Source: an uncultured Nitrospira sp. (GTDB taxonomy: Bacteria > Nitrospirota > Nitrospiria > Nitrospirales > Nitrospiraceae). From it: a stretch of 41,111 nt of DNA. Positions 1 to 8,377 of this stretch are shown in pieces (within the stretch, counting starts at the first letter, position 1; every line of letters starts with the position of its first letter). The position numbers were made by a program, and so were the translations under genes. The stretch is taken from contig CABVRW010000001.1 in the NCBI GenBank assembly GCA_902500785.1, forward strand, positions 126,528 through 167,638. Direction: 5' to 3'. Below the pieces are notes generated by a model. That model did no database searches. It saw only the letters and a list, made by a program, of their open reading frames with translations, and was not told where the DNA came from.

Positions 1-477
1 CCCGTTCAGCAGGAACCCAAGGCGGTCTCCCCTGTCGAGACGTCGGCGGCTGCGGTCGAGGTGAATTGGGAGCAGTTTCAAGAAGCAGTCTCTACGAATC
101 ATCCCAACATCGCGCCTTTCCTTGAAATGGGCCGTCTGGTCAAGATTGAGGGCGGGTTGATCACGTTGGGGTTCGCCAAGCAGGTGACGACAGCGCGGTC
201 GATGTTGGAGAAGGAAGACAACCTGCATGCATTGGCGGCGTTGGGAGAAAGTCTCTACGGATGTGCCGTGCGAATTCGCATTGTAGAAGTGGCGGAGCAG
301 GATCCAGGGGCCGCTCCTACGATGAAACAGATACGAGTTGCGAAGGAACAGGAACAGCGCCTGATCTTGGCGCAACAGGCGAAGGCGCATCCCCTTGTCA
401 AACAAGCCCTGGAGATGTTCGGCGGAGAGCTGGCGGAAGTTCGCACGACTACTCCGACGCAGGAGGTACAGGAATGA
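1..477 (+). CDS. dnaX: DNA polymerase III subunit gamma/tau, C-terminal end (partial)
   Basis: The frame is open from base 1 to the TGA at 475-477, so this is the 3' end of a gene that begins before the window. The visible part starts in a Pro/Val/Ala/Glu-rich linker and then has a compact segment (from about base 61, beginning NWEQF) that resembles domain V of tau, the part that contacts the polymerase alpha subunit. The last 158 codons do not contain the AAA+ clamp-loader motor, which would lie upstream. The assignment rests on the linker-plus-C-domain shape and above all on the neighbours: dnaX-ybaB-recR is a very widely conserved order. The GTG at 61 is an internal Val, not a start. Confidence 0.8.
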   Translation, partial: PVQQEPKAVSPVETSAAAVEVNWEQFQEAVSTNHPNIAPFLEMGRLVKIEGGLITLGFAKQVTTARSMLEKEDNLHALAALGESLYGCAVRIRIVEVAEQDPGAAPTMKQIRVAKEQEQRLILAQQAKAHPLVKQALEMFGGELAEVRTTTPTQEVQE

Positions 478-797
478 AGAGTCCATTCGGGAATATGTCC
501 AACATTTTGAAGCAAGCGCAAGCCATGCAGGAACAGATGGCCAAAGTGCAGGAACAGGCCGCAGCGAAGACGGCCTCGGGGACCGCGGGTGGCGGGATTG
601 TGACTGTGACGGTTAACGGGGCCATGGACTTACTGAGTGTGAGGATCGATCCGGAAGTCGTGAAGGCCGGCGATGTCGAGATGTTGCAGGATTTGGTGGT
701 AGCTGCCGGCAACGATGCGCTGAAAAAGTCTCGCGAAATGATGGCGGAAGAAATGAAGGCCGTGACGGGCGGGATGAAGATCCCTGGTTTGTTTTGA
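474..797 (+). CDS. ybaB: YbaB/EbfC family nucleoid-associated protein
   Basis: A 107-aa protein whose ATG overlaps the dnaX stop in an ATGA arrangement, indicating translational coupling. It shows the family pattern: an N-terminal amphipathic helix rich in Gln/Met (NILKQAQAMQEQMAKVQ), a central beta segment (GGGIVTVTVNGAMDLLSVRIDPEVV), and a C-terminal helix with a KSREMMAEEM stretch. YbaB proteins are DNA-binding homodimers that sit next to dnaX and recR in most bacteria; their exact role in DNA repair or nucleoid organisation is not settled. The frame is open further upstream, to 261, but that part is the out-of-frame dnaX shadow. Confidence 0.93.
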   Translation: MKSPFGNMSNILKQAQAMQEQMAKVQEQAAAKTASGTAGGGIVTVTVNGAMDLLSVRIDPEVVKAGDVEMLQDLVVAAGNDALKKSREMMAEEMKAVTGGMKIPGLF

Positions 798-833
798 TGG
801 CGCCGGCGTCCTCACCAGAGGTGACTCTGCGTC

Positions 834-1436
834 ATGAGTGTTGATCAGCAGGGATTGTTGGCGAAATTGGTACGGGAGTTGGTGCGTTTGCCTGGGATCG
901 GCCAGAAAAGCGCGCAGCGACTGGCGTTTCATCTGCTCAAAGCAGAACGGGAAGATGCGATGCGCTTAGCCGGAGCGATTCAGGCGGTGAAGGATGGGTT
1001 GGCGTTCTGCCGTCAATGTCGCAACATCGCCGAAGAAGAGCTCTGTGAGTTCTGTCGGGATCCCAAACGGGATCGTAGCAAGATTCTCGTGATTGAAGAG
1101 CCGAGCACGTTGTATGCGATCGAACGAGCCGGGGGGTATAGGGGGTTGTACCACGTCCTGCTCGGGGTGTTGTCTCCGCTCGATGGCGTGGGGCCCTCGG
1201 ACATACGTGCCGAGGAGCTGCTTGATCGAGTCAAGGCAGGAGGGGTGGAGGAAGTCATCGTGGCGACGAACCCCACGATCGAAGGTGAGGCGACCGCCAT
1301 CTACTTGACCCGACTCTTAAAGCCGCATCACGTTCGGGTCTCCCGTATCGCCTATGGAATTCCGGTCGGGATGGACATCGAGTATGCGGACGAGGTGACC
1401 CTCGTCAAGTCGATTGAAGGCAGGAGGGACCTCTGA
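834..1436 (+). CDS. recR: Recombination mediator RecR
   Basis: A 200-aa protein, exactly the usual RecR length. RecR works with RecO and RecF to load RecA onto gapped single-stranded DNA. In order: an N-terminal helix-hairpin-helix (LVRLPGIGQKSAQRLAFHLL), a four-Cys zinc finger (FCRQC...LCEFC), a Toprim domain opening with ILVIEEPSTLYAIE, and the C-terminal segment ending in YADEVTLVKSIEGR. An AGAGGTG ribosome site lies about ten bases before the ATG. It is the third gene of the dnaX-ybaB-recR cluster, 36 bp after ybaB, and its stop codon is embedded in a hairpin that probably marks the end of the transcript. Confidence 0.97.
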   Translation: MSVDQQGLLAKLVRELVRLPGIGQKSAQRLAFHLLKAEREDAMRLAGAIQAVKDGLAFCRQCRNIAEEELCEFCRDPKRDRSKILVIEEPSTLYAIERAGGYRGLYHVLLGVLSPLDGVGPSDIRAEELLDRVKAGGVEEVIVATNPTIEGEATAIYLTRLLKPHHVRVSRIAYGIPVGMDIEYADEVTLVKSIEGRRDL

Positions 1437-1457
1437 CAGGACCAACGTGGTTCTGTC
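1435..1457 (+). terminator. Hairpin overlapping the recR stop codon
   Basis: A ten-base-pair stem (arms 1435-1444 and 1448-1457, one G-T wobble, loop ACG) begins inside the recR TGA. No T-run follows, so it is not a textbook intrinsic terminator. It may mark a 3' end or protect it. Confidence 0.4.
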
Positions 1458-1514
1458 GGCTCGATCGGGATCGGTCGGATGTGGCCATGGCGTGACTGAG
1501 CCGCGAAGAACCGA

Positions 1515-1544
1515 TTGACCCCTTTGATTTGCGACTGCTATAGT
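1515..1544 (+). promoter_or_regulatory. Sigma-70-type promoter of the dksA-like gene
   Basis: TTGACC (1515-1520), an 18-base spacer, and TATAGT (1539-1544). The predicted start of transcription near 1551 leaves a leader of about 50 bases before the ATG at 1600. Confidence 0.65.
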
Positions 1545-1599
1545 CGAATTTCAGTAGACGGTCTGAAGACGATACCGGCATTGCAATTCCGAGTATTCG

Positions 1600-2007
1600 A
1601 TGAAGACTCCCGCGAAAAAATCCACCACAGCTCGGCGAAAACTTCCCAAGCCAAACGGGGTCAAGTATCCCGATATCTTGCAGGACCTTGAAGGGCAACG
1701 TGCGGCCATTTTGGCGGAAGCTGGAGTGGTGTTGACGAATCCTACCGGGCTGGAAGTCTTCCCGGACGTAAGTGACCAGGCCTCCGCCGAAGCCGACCAG
1801 CATTTCTCATTTCGTATTCGAGAGCGAGAACGGAAACTCCTCAAGAAAATCGATGAGGCATTGGCTCGATTTGTCACGCAGACCTACGGCATTTGCGAAG
1901 GCTGCAAGGGTGATATCCCCTACAAGCGCCTGAAGGCTCGTCCCGTGACGACCCTGTGTATTGAGTGTAAGACCAGTCAGGAAGAAGCCGAAAAGTCCCC
2001 CCGCTGA
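1600..2007 (+). CDS. dksA: DksA/TraR-family RNA polymerase-binding factor
   Basis: A 135-aa protein with the DksA layout: a Lys-rich N-terminus, a coiled-coil region, and a C-terminal C4 zinc finger with Cys99, Cys102, Cys120 and Cys123 (GICEGC...LCIEC). The coiled-coil tip carries Asp56-x-x-Asp59-x-Ala61, matching in spacing the DxxDxA motif that E. coli DksA pushes into the RNA polymerase secondary channel to act with ppGpp. The following RERERKLLKKI helix also aligns by eye. This points to a true regulator, not a TraR-like remnant, although the N-terminal globular part is shorter than in E. coli. No strong Shine-Dalgarno sequence precedes the ATG. It has its own promoter and does not belong to the recR transcript. 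Confidence 0.85.
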   Translation: MKTPAKKSTTARRKLPKPNGVKYPDILQDLEGQRAAILAEAGVVLTNPTGLEVFPDVSDQASAEADQHFSFRIRERERKLLKKIDEALARFVTQTYGICEGCKGDIPYKRLKARPVTTLCIECKTSQEEAEKSPR

Positions 2008-2071
2008 TCCGCCCCTCGCTCCCACGTTCGGCTACCTGCCGGGCGAGTGTTCCCTCTCTGCGATTTACTGG

Positions 2072-3217
2072 CTACTGGTGCTTGAGCGCTTTTACACGTT
2101 GTTGGGCGAGAGCGATGCGGTCCGCTTCTTCAGGAATGCCTTCGACGATCGCCAGGTACGTCTCATATTCGGTAATGGCTCGTTTGGGGTTGGTATCGGC
2201 GATGGCTTCGGCCACGTTGAAACGCGCGATGGCGTAGTTGGGGCGCAGCAAAATGGCCTTTTCGAATGAGGCCAGGGCATTCTGTTTATCGCCCAATTTC
2301 CCGTACACGGCACCAAGGTTGTTGACGACTTCTGGGGAATTGGGGCGGAGTGCCAGGGAAGCGACGAGTTCACTCTTGGCCTTCTCCAGGTCGCCGGCGG
2401 CTTCCCAGGAGACGCCCAGGCGGTGGTGAAGTTCTGCTTGCCAGATCTTGTCGGTGAATCCAGAGACGCTGGCTTTTCGGTACGCGTCGAGGGCAATAAC
2501 CTGGTTTTTCGTGCCACAATAGGCGAGTTGCGCGGTTTGGCCACGGGCGAACTGTTGCAGCGATGCGAAGGGTTCCTTGTCTTCGGCCCCCTGCGTATCG
2601 AGATGTTGGCCACCTGTTTGTTGGGCGGTATCGCGGAGGCGGTCAAGAAACTCCTTGCGGTAGGGAGAAAAGAGTTTCACGTAAGGATCGACCGTAAAGG
2701 ACGCCTCGAGCAGGCGTTGGGCGTTTCGATCACCCAGCACCAAGTATCGTGTCGTGGTCTTTTCGTCGCCTGTGTCATAGATGGTGCTGGATTCCATATT
2801 CTGACGATCGGCCAGCTGCGCCACCGTCAAATAGAACTCTAGACTAGGCTTCAGCTGAGAGAGGGTGTACCGGAGCGTCTTGTAGGGGGCGAGATCGAGT
2901 CCGGAGCGAAACACGAACAACATCCCGACCAGTGTTCCATCTTCATCGAAGAAGTACGACTCTTCGCTCTTGGAGCGACTTTTCTCAGGCGGGATACGAA
3001 GCTCTTCGCCGCTTCCCCAGGCCTGGATGTGAGGCGCGACGCCGGGATGTCTCTCCAGGAATATTTGGCGTGAATCGCAGAGTTTTGTGGGCCCTGCTAG
3101 GTCGAGGTCGCTCTCCGAGGGAGGAAGCGGGGCTCTTGCCGGTGGCGGAGTATCGCATCCCACCCACAGGACGCCGACGCTGAACAATAATGGCAGAAGT
3201 GAGAGCCGACGATGCAT
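2072..3217 (-). CDS. TPR-repeat lipoprotein
   Basis: A 381-aa protein with a lipoprotein signal peptide: basic start, hydrophobic core, lipobox LWVG-Cys21. The middle (about residues 30-230) is a domain I do not recognise, with long charged and hydrophobic stretches. The C-terminal third (about 235-375) contains at least three tetratricopeptide repeats, with typical segments such as HHRLGVSWEAAGDLEKAKSEL, SPEVVNNLGAVYGKLGDKQNAL and NYAIARFNVAEAI. TPRs are protein-interaction scaffolds, so a role as an envelope-anchored assembly factor is plausible but inferred. It converges with the dksA-like gene and is codirectional with the small lipoprotein gene upstream. Confidence 0.8.
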   Translation of the reverse strand: MHRRLSLLPLLFSVGVLWVGCDTPPPARAPLPPSESDLDLAGPTKLCDSRQIFLERHPGVAPHIQAWGSGEELRIPPEKSRSKSEESYFFDEDGTLVGMLFVFRSGLDLAPYKTLRYTLSQLKPSLEFYLTVAQLADRQNMESSTIYDTGDEKTTTRYLVLGDRNAQRLLEASFTVDPYVKLFSPYRKEFLDRLRDTAQQTGGQHLDTQGAEDKEPFASLQQFARGQTAQLAYCGTKNQVIALDAYRKASVSGFTDKIWQAELHHRLGVSWEAAGDLEKAKSELVASLALRPNSPEVVNNLGAVYGKLGDKQNALASFEKAILLRPNYAIARFNVAEAIADTNPKRAITEYETYLAIVEGIPEEADRIALAQQRVKALKHQ

Positions 3218-3322
3218 GGTCGAATTCGAGGCCCCGGTTCAATATCGCGCACGATCAAGGAGGGGAGCATACCTGAACGGCAATGGAGATGCGACTGGCA
3301 GTGGAAAGGGCTGGAACGCTCA

Positions 3323-3355
3323 CCTCGCCACCGGAAGAGGTCCCGGTCGGCGAGG
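3323..3355 (-). terminator. Strong hairpin after the small lipoprotein gene
   Basis: CCTCGCCACCGG (3323-3334) pairs with 3343-3355 (one bulged C at 3348): a twelve-pair GC-rich stem with an eight-base loop. It sits 12 bases beyond the stop of the 3368-3700 gene. On the minus strand no T-run follows, so termination is inferred from position and stem strength only. Confidence 0.45.
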
Positions 3356-3367
3356 TTTCGAGCAGGG

Positions 3368-3700
3368 TTAGCGGCGCTGTGAGTCGATCATGGAGTCCTC
3401 AGCGGTGTACCCAAAGACGTACGGTGCAAGGCTGGCGATGGTATAGAGCGGGCGGTTCACGGTGTAATCAACCAAGAGGCCGACCGGATGGAGGATGAAT
3501 CCAAGCCATCGATAGGGATTGTCATTGGCCTGCGAAGCAGCCATAGGGTCGGAATAGACCAGCGAGGTACTGTCCATCGCACTGTAAATGCTGAGCGGCG
3601 CGTTATAGTTCTGGTCTTGCGTTGCCATCTGATGATTGGCGGTCGAGCAGCCCGTGGTCAGAAGCAGTCCCAATATGATCGTTGTCACAATCCCGCGCAT
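3368..3700 (-). CDS. Small lipoprotein of unknown function
   Basis: A 110-aa protein with a signal peptide and lipobox (GLLLTTG-Cys18). The mature part begins with a Gln/Asn/Asp-rich linker and ends in two moderately hydrophobic segments (RWLGFILHPVGLLVDYTV and PLYTIASLAPYVFGY), which suggests close membrane contact after lipidation. I do not recognise the family. The ATG at 3700 was chosen because AGAGAGG precedes it by about six bases and because the signal peptide begins there; the frame runs open upstream through the tRNA. It has its own promoter (3763-3791) and a 5'-leader hairpin. Confidence 0.78.
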   Translation of the reverse strand: MRGIVTTIILGLLLTTGCSTANHQMATQDQNYNAPLSIYSAMDSTSLVYSDPMAASQANDNPYRWLGFILHPVGLLVDYTVNRPLYTIASLAPYVFGYTAEDSMIDSQRR

Positions 3701-3734
3701 ACAATGCCTCTCTTTCTTCTGTCGGAACATTCGT

Positions 3735-3749
3735 ACAGACGAAGTCTGT
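3735..3749 (-). other. 5'-leader hairpin before the small lipoprotein gene
   Basis: A perfect six-base inverted repeat (3735-3740 and 3744-3749) with a three-base loop. It lies just inside the predicted start of transcription and about 25 bases ahead of the ribosome site, so it would form in the leader mRNA; it could stabilise the message. Confidence 0.5.
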
Positions 3750-3762
3750 TCCTTGTGAGAAA

Positions 3763-3791
3763 AGTCTAGCTCAGGGCCGCAGTTCTGTCCA
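3763..3791 (-). promoter_or_regulatory. Promoter of the small lipoprotein gene
   Basis: On the minus strand: TGGACA (3791-3786), a 17-base spacer, and TAGACT (3768-3763). The -10 is identical to those proposed for tRNA-Val and rimO. Confidence 0.6.
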
Positions 3792-3883
3792 GTCGAGGGC
3801 AGCGGCAGGTCATGTCGAAAGGAAATCGAGGGAAGTTGAGGTGTTGCAGGATGGAAGTAGTGTCTGAACGGTCGAGATGGGGA

Positions 3884-3958
3884 TGGTGGGCGATACTGGT
3901 ATCGAACCAGTGGCCTCTTCCGTGTGAAGGAAGCGCTCTCCCCCTGAGCTAATCGCCC
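3884..3958 (-). tRNA. tRNA-Val (anticodon CAC)
   Basis: A complete cloverleaf can be read on the minus strand: acceptor GGGCGAT pairing with ATCGCCC, D-arm with GCTC/GAGC, a five-pair anticodon stem CTTCC/GGAAG with loop TTCACAC (anticodon CAC at 3926-3924, decoding GTG), a T-arm ACTGG/CCAGT with loop TTCGATA, discriminator A, and an encoded CCA at 3886-3884. GTG is frequent in the surrounding genes, so a dedicated CAC species makes sense. It stands alone, between the small lipoprotein and the divergent trmFO. Confidence 0.96.
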
Positions 3959-3968
3959 ACGTCGGGGG

Positions 3969-3998
3969 AGTCTAGCACGGTCCGGCGAAAGGGAGCAA
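3969..3998 (-). promoter_or_regulatory. Promoter of tRNA-Val
   Basis: Minus strand: TTGCTC (3998-3993), an 18-base spacer, and TAGACT (3974-3969), ending about ten bases ahead of the tRNA 5' end at 3958. The weak -35 and very short leader make the exact start uncertain. Confidence 0.5.
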
Positions 3999-4092
3999 CA
4001 AATCCAGAGGGCCTGTTCAGGCCGGCTCTTCGGTCGATGTTCTTCAGTTGGCGTCATGGCACGAGGACGGTCGCGAATAAGCCCTCCGTTTC

Positions 4093-4122
4093 TTGACATC
4101 GAGAAAAGACGATTCTTACAAT
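4093..4122 (+). promoter_or_regulatory. Promoter of the trmFO-xerC-hslVU operon
   Basis: Consensus TTGACA (4093-4098), an 18-base spacer, and TACAAT (4117-4122). It is divergent from the tRNA-Val promoter and leaves a leader of about 30 bases before the ATG at 4159. Confidence 0.75.
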
Positions 4123-4158
4123 GGGCTTCCTTCCACCTTTGCAAAGGTTTCCCCATTC

Positions 4159-5475
4159 ATGCGTGAAGATATCGTGATCATCGGGGGTGGTCTGGCCGGC
4201 TCGGAAGCCGCCTGGCAGGCAGCGAATCGTGGGGCCAGGGTGACGCTCTACGAAATGCGCCCCAAGGAGATGACCAAGGCGCATAAAACGGGTGATCTGG
4301 CGGAACTGGTGTGTTCAAACTCCCTCGGGTCGGCCGATCCGCTCAATGCGCCCGGCATTCTGAAGACGGAGATGCGCCGCCTGAACTCACTCGTCATTCG
4401 CGCGGCGGAGGAGGCACGCGTGCCGGCCGGCTCGGCGTTAGCGGTGGACCGCGAGCGGTTCGCTCGGGGCATCACCCAAGCGCTTGAGGGGCATACGAAC
4501 ATCCGGATCATGCGCGAAGAGGTCACGGGGATACCGCAGGACGCCATCAGCATCATCGCGACAGGTCCGCTCACGTCTGAGAAGCTGTCGAACGCCATCA
4601 GCGCATTGACCCACGAGCGACATCTCTACTTCTTTGATGCGATTTCTCCCATTATCGATGCGGATTCGATCGACATGGAGATCGTCTACCGCGCGTCGCG
4701 ATACGGCAAGGGCGGAGCGGATTACCTCAATTGCCCGATGGATGAAGCCGCCTACAATGCGTTGTACGAAGCGATGATGACGGCGGAGAAGGTTCAGCCC
4801 AAAGAGTTTGAGAAAGTCGCGTATTTTGAAAGTTGTATTCCGATTGAAGTCATGGCTGAGCGGGGTCGACAGACCATGCAGTTTGGGCCGTTGAAGCCCG
4901 TCGGACTGGAGCATCCGAAGACCGGAGTGCGGCCCTATGCCGTGGTTCAGCTTCGCACCGAAAATGCTCATGGGACCTGTTACAATATGGTCGGATTTCA
5001 GACCAAGCTCACGTATCCGGAGCAACGGCGGGTGTTTCGCTTAATTCCAGGGCTCGAACAGGCCGAATTTCTGCGGCTCGGCAGTCTGCATCGCAATACC
5101 TTCATCAATTCGCCGCAACTGTTGCGTGACACGCTCCAGCTCAAGTCGCGCGGCACCGTATTTTTTGCCGGACAATTGGTCGGGGTCGAAGGCTATACCG
5201 AGTCAGCCGCGATGGGAGGGCTCGCCGGGATCAATGCTGCGCGAGGCCTGGCGGGACAGCCGCTGCTCACCCCGCCGCCGAATAGCGCCCACGGATGCCT
5301 GATGGCGCATATTACGAAGAGCGACCCGGCACATTTCCAGCCGATGAACACGAACTTCGGGTTGTTCCCTCCCGTCACCCTCAAGACGCGCGACAAGGAT
5401 CAAAAGCGGCGTCTCATCCAGCAACGAGCCGTTGAGGATTTCGACGCATGGATCGCGCAATCCGGGCTTTCCTAG
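4159..5475 (+). CDS. trmFO: FADH2/folate-dependent tRNA (uracil-54-C5)-methyltransferase TrmFO
   Basis: A 438-aa protein, a normal TrmFO length. The enzyme makes ribothymidine (m5U54) in the T-loop of tRNAs using 5,10-methylenetetrahydrofolate and FADH2, unlike the SAM-dependent TrmA. It opens with a Rossmann FAD site ([15 protein letters not shown]) and carries family hallmarks such as [40 protein letters not shown] and the C-terminal FAD segment [17 protein letters not shown]. The ATG at 4159 puts the FAD motif right at the N-terminus; the upstream extension of the frame runs into the promoter. It leads the trmFO-xerC-hslV-hslU operon and overlaps xerC by 28 bases. Confidence 0.97.
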   Translation: MREDIVIIGGGLAGSEAAWQAANRGARVTLYEMRPKEMTKAHKTGDLAELVCSNSLGSADPLNAPGILKTEMRRLNSLVIRAAEEARVPAGSALAVDRERFARGITQALEGHTNIRIMREEVTGIPQDAISIIATGPLTSEKLSNAISALTHERHLYFFDAISPIIDADSIDMEIVYRASRYGKGGADYLNCPMDEAAYNALYEAMMTAEKVQPKEFEKVAYFESCIPIEVMAERGRQTMQFGPLKPVGLEHPKTGVRPYAVVQLRTENAHGTCYNMVGFQTKLTYPEQRRVFRLIPGLEQAEFLRLGSLHRNTFINSPQLLRDTLQLKSRGTVFFAGQLVGVEGYTESAAMGGLAGINAARGLAGQPLLTPPPNSAHGCLMAHITKSDPAHFQPMNTNFGLFPPVTLKTRDKDQKRRLIQQRAVEDFDAWIAQSGLS

Positions 5476-6404
5476 ACGTCCTCGCTGTCCAGCAGAGCGC
5501 GTCCCCTCAAACCATTCGTGCCTATGCGTCCGATCTGGCTCAGTTCCAAGCCTTCGCTCTGGGCGTGCTGAAGCCGAGCGGGCCGCTGGTGCTGGAATCG
5601 GTGGCGCCGGCTCTGATTCGCGAGTTTCTTGCCGCGCGCGACCGCAAGGGAGAAAAGAAGACCTCACTCGCGAGAAAACTGGCCTGCCTGCGCAGTTTTT
5701 TTCGGTATCTGATTCGAGTCGGGCAATTGGAGATGAACCCCGCAGAGGACGTCCGCGCGCCGAAACTCCCCAAGCACCTTCCCCAGGTCCTCACGAAGGA
5801 CGAGGCCGGCGCGTTGATGGAGTTCCCCGTCGGTACGAAGCGCGAAAGCCTGCGAGATCGCGCAATTCTCGAGACGTTGTATTCCACGGGAGCTCGCGTC
5901 AGTGAATTGGTCGGCATGAATTGCGACGATATCAATCGGGCTGAAGGGGTCGTGCGAGTACGCGGCAAGGGACGGAAAGAGCGGGTGATTCCTCTGGGCA
6001 TCGTCGCTCGTGAGGCCATCGATGCTTACCTCGCGCAGGCTTCGATTCCGACGCGACAGTCGTCCGGGCCATCATCGGATGCCGTGGCCGTCTTTCGCAA
6101 CAGTCGCGGGGGCCGATTGACCACGAGAACCATTGCGCGCATTGTGGCCAAGTATTCGCGACAGCTGACCGGGGGCGCGATTCATCCCCATACGTTGCGC
6201 CATTCCTTCGCCACGCATTTGTTGGATGAAGGCGCCGATCTGCGCGCCATTCAGGAAATGTTGGGACATGTCTCGCTCAGTACGACACAAAAATATACGC
6301 ATCTTGCGATGGACCAATTACTTGCGTTATACGATCGCACCCATCCTCGTGCCGTGAGTGCGACGGACACGAGTGAGGGCATCAAGCAGAAGGGGTCGCG
6401 ATGA
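5448..6404 (+). CDS. xerC: Tyrosine recombinase XerC
   Basis: A 318-aa tyrosine recombinase that would resolve chromosome dimers at dif sites. An N-terminal SAM-like core-binding domain (about 1-105) precedes the catalytic domain. All six catalytic positions are visible: Arg150 (STGAR), Lys174 (RGKGRKERV), His248 and Arg251 (HTLRH), His274 (LGH) and nucleophile Tyr283 (KYTH). The position between trmFO and hslV is the classical xerC/codV place, which separates it from phage integrases. The start overlaps trmFO by 28 bases; the stop overlaps the hslV ATG (ATGA). A Ser/Thr-rich loop near 197-212 is slightly longer than usual. Confidence 0.95.
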   Translation: MDRAIRAFLDVLAVQQSASPQTIRAYASDLAQFQAFALGVLKPSGPLVLESVAPALIREFLAARDRKGEKKTSLARKLACLRSFFRYLIRVGQLEMNPAEDVRAPKLPKHLPQVLTKDEAGALMEFPVGTKRESLRDRAILETLYSTGARVSELVGMNCDDINRAEGVVRVRGKGRKERVIPLGIVAREAIDAYLAQASIPTRQSSGPSSDAVAVFRNSRGGRLTTRTIARIVAKYSRQLTGGAIHPHTLRHSFATHLLDEGADLRAIQEMLGHVSLSTTQKYTHLAMDQLLALYDRTHPRAVSATDTSEGIKQKGSR

Positions 6405-6937
6405 TTATTCGGTCCACGACGGTACTATGTGTAAGAAGAAAGAGTCAGGTGACGATGGGCTGTGATGGACAGGTCACGGTCGGCACCACCGTCATGAAGC
6501 ACAATGCCAGGAAAATGCGGCGTATGCACGGCGACACGGTTCTGGCTGGGTTCGCCGGGGCGACGGCCGATGCCTTTACCTTGTTTGAAAAGTTTGAGGC
6601 TAAATTGGAAGAATATCGCGGCAACCTGACCAGGGCGGCGGTAGAACTGGCGAAGGATTGGCGGACCGATCGCGTGTTACGGCGTCTTGAGGCGTTGCTC
6701 GCGGTCGCCGATCTCGATCATTCCTTCATTATCTCCGGAACCGGAGATGTCGTCGAGCCGGAAGACGGCATCCTGGCGATCGGATCGGGTGGACCGTATG
6801 CGTTGGCCGCCGCCCGCGCATTGCTGGCGCATTCCGAGCTGGCCGCCGAACAGGTCGCCCGTGAATCCTTGATGATCGCCGGTGGGATCGACATTTATAC
6901 CAACCAACAGATTGTGATCGAATCGCTCTCGCGTTAG
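6401..6937 (+). CDS. hslV: ATP-dependent protease HslVU, peptidase subunit HslV
   Basis: A 178-aa proteasome-like beta-type peptidase of the cytoplasm that forms double hexamers capped by HslU. The core is textbook: [65 protein letters not shown]. The catalytic N-terminal Thr aligns with Thr6 of TTVLCVRR, so five residues (MIIRS) must be removed before the enzyme is active. E. coli HslV exposes Thr right after Met; Bacillus CodW also has a short extra leader. No alternative start codon lies between 6401 and the Thr codon. It is coupled to xerC by a 4-base overlap and followed by hslU 12 bases later. Confidence 0.96.
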   Translation: MIIRSTTVLCVRRKSQVTMGCDGQVTVGTTVMKHNARKMRRMHGDTVLAGFAGATADAFTLFEKFEAKLEEYRGNLTRAAVELAKDWRTDRVLRRLEALLAVADLDHSFIISGTGDVVEPEDGILAIGSGGPYALAAARALLAHSELAAEQVARESLMIAGGIDIYTNQQIVIESLSR

Positions 6938-6949
6938 GATCTGCTTGCC

Positions 6950-8353
6950 ATGACGACCGAACCGACGCCTCGTGCCCTCAATGTGAATAGTCTGACGCCC
7001 CGGCAAATCGTCGAAGCACTGGATCGCTATGTGATCGGCCAGCAGGATGCCAAGCGCATGGTGGCCATTGCGCTTCGTAACCGCTGGCGTCGGCAGCAGT
7101 TAGCTCCCGAATTGCGCGATGAGGTGATGCCGAAGAACATCATCATGATCGGGCCGACCGGCGTGGGGAAAACCGAAATCGCCAGACGCCTGGCGAAACT
7201 TGCCGAAGCGCCGTTCATCAAGGTGGAGGCGTCGAAGTTTACCGAAGTCGGGTATGTCGGTCGAGACGTCGAGTCCATCATTCGTGATCTTACTGAGCTG
7301 GCGATCAATCTGGTCAAGACCAAGCATTTGGAGGACGTGCAGGAGAAAGCCGCCCGACTTGGTGAAGAACGGGTGCTCGATCTCCTGTTGCCCGGTGCGC
7401 CTTCACGTCCCACCACGCCTGGATTCGAGCATTCGGAGGCGCGTGCCGACGCTCCGGATACGGCGGAATCGCCTGATGCCACGCGATCGAAGCTTCGCCT
7501 GCAATTGCGCGAGGGCAAGCTGGATCAGCGATCTGTGGAGGTAGACGTGAAGGAGCGGGCGTTGCCGCTAGGAGTGATTTCAAACGCGGGCGGCATGGAG
7601 GATCTTGAAGGGAACCTGCGCGACATGCTGGGTGGCATGTTTCAAGGGAAGAAAAAGAAGCGGTTGATGAAAATACCGGACGCGTTGAAGCATCTCACCC
7701 AGGAAGAAGCACAAAAGCTGATCGATATGGACGAGGTGGTCCGCGAGGCCATTACGAAGGTCGAGCAGACCGGCATCGTCTTTCTGGACGAAATCGACAA
7801 GATCGCTGGCCGTGAACGCGCGATGGGGCCGGATGTCTCCCGTGAGGGGGTGCAGCGCGACCTGTTGCCGATTGTAGAAGGCTCGACCATCAGCACCAAG
7901 CATGGCGCCGTGCAGACAGACCATATTCTCTTCATCGCCGCCGGCGCGTTTCATGTCGCCAAGCCATCGGATTTGATTCCTGAACTACAGGGCCGTTTCC
8001 CCATCCGTGTCGAGCTGGCGCCGCTCACCAAGGAAGACTTCGTGCGCATCCTGACCGAACCGCGGGGTGCGCTGGTTCGTCAGTATTACGCGTTGATGGC
8101 GACCGAAGGCCTCACCGTCGAGTTTACGGATGACGGGCTGGCGGAGATTGCGGCGACGGCCGTGCAGGTCAACGAGCGTACAGAAAACATCGGCGCCCGG
8201 CGGCTGTTTACGATTATGGAGAGGTTGTTGGAGCAGGTGTCGTTCGAGGGAGCCGAGATGCAAGAGAAGACCATTATCGTGGACGCCGGGTATGTCAGGG
8301 AACGTTTGCAACATATTGTGAAGGATCAAGACCTGAGCCGTTATATTCTGTAA
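6950..8353 (+). CDS. hslU: ATP-dependent protease HslVU, ATPase subunit HslU
   Basis: A 467-aa AAA+ unfoldase that recognises and threads substrates into HslV. Visible features are the N-terminal [17 protein letters not shown] motif, Walker A at residues 68-75 (GPTGVGKT), the pore segment [11 protein letters not shown], an inserted I-domain (about 115-240) with a low-complexity Pro/Ser/Ala stretch, Walker B at 277-283 (VFLDEID), the arginine-finger region [11 protein letters not shown], and the C-terminal tail DLSRYIL that docks into HslV and activates it. Length and order match the family. It ends 24 bases before argB, so argB may share the transcript. Confidence 0.97.
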   Translation: MTTEPTPRALNVNSLTPRQIVEALDRYVIGQQDAKRMVAIALRNRWRRQQLAPELRDEVMPKNIIMIGPTGVGKTEIARRLAKLAEAPFIKVEASKFTEVGYVGRDVESIIRDLTELAINLVKTKHLEDVQEKAARLGEERVLDLLLPGAPSRPTTPGFEHSEARADAPDTAESPDATRSKLRLQLREGKLDQRSVEVDVKERALPLGVISNAGGMEDLEGNLRDMLGGMFQGKKKKRLMKIPDALKHLTQEEAQKLIDMDEVVREAITKVEQTGIVFLDEIDKIAGRERAMGPDVSREGVQRDLLPIVEGSTISTKHGAVQTDHILFIAAGAFHVAKPSDLIPELQGRFPIRVELAPLTKEDFVRILTEPRGALVRQYYALMATEGLTVEFTDDGLAEIAATAVQVNERTENIGARRLFTIMERLLEQVSFEGAEMQEKTIIVDAGYVRERLQHIVKDQDLSRYIL

Positions 8354-8377
8354 GCGGCAAGTGGCAGCGGAGGGCGC

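Noticed and set aside
261..473. N-terminal extension of YbaB from an ATG at 261
   Set aside because: It overlaps dnaX and is rich in Gly/Ser/Arg; the family length and the ATGA coupling fix the start at 474.
3701..4156. Upstream extension of the small lipoprotein frame through tRNA-Val
   Set aside because: It translates a tRNA and has no ribosome site; the signal peptide and AGAGAGG site define the start at 3700.
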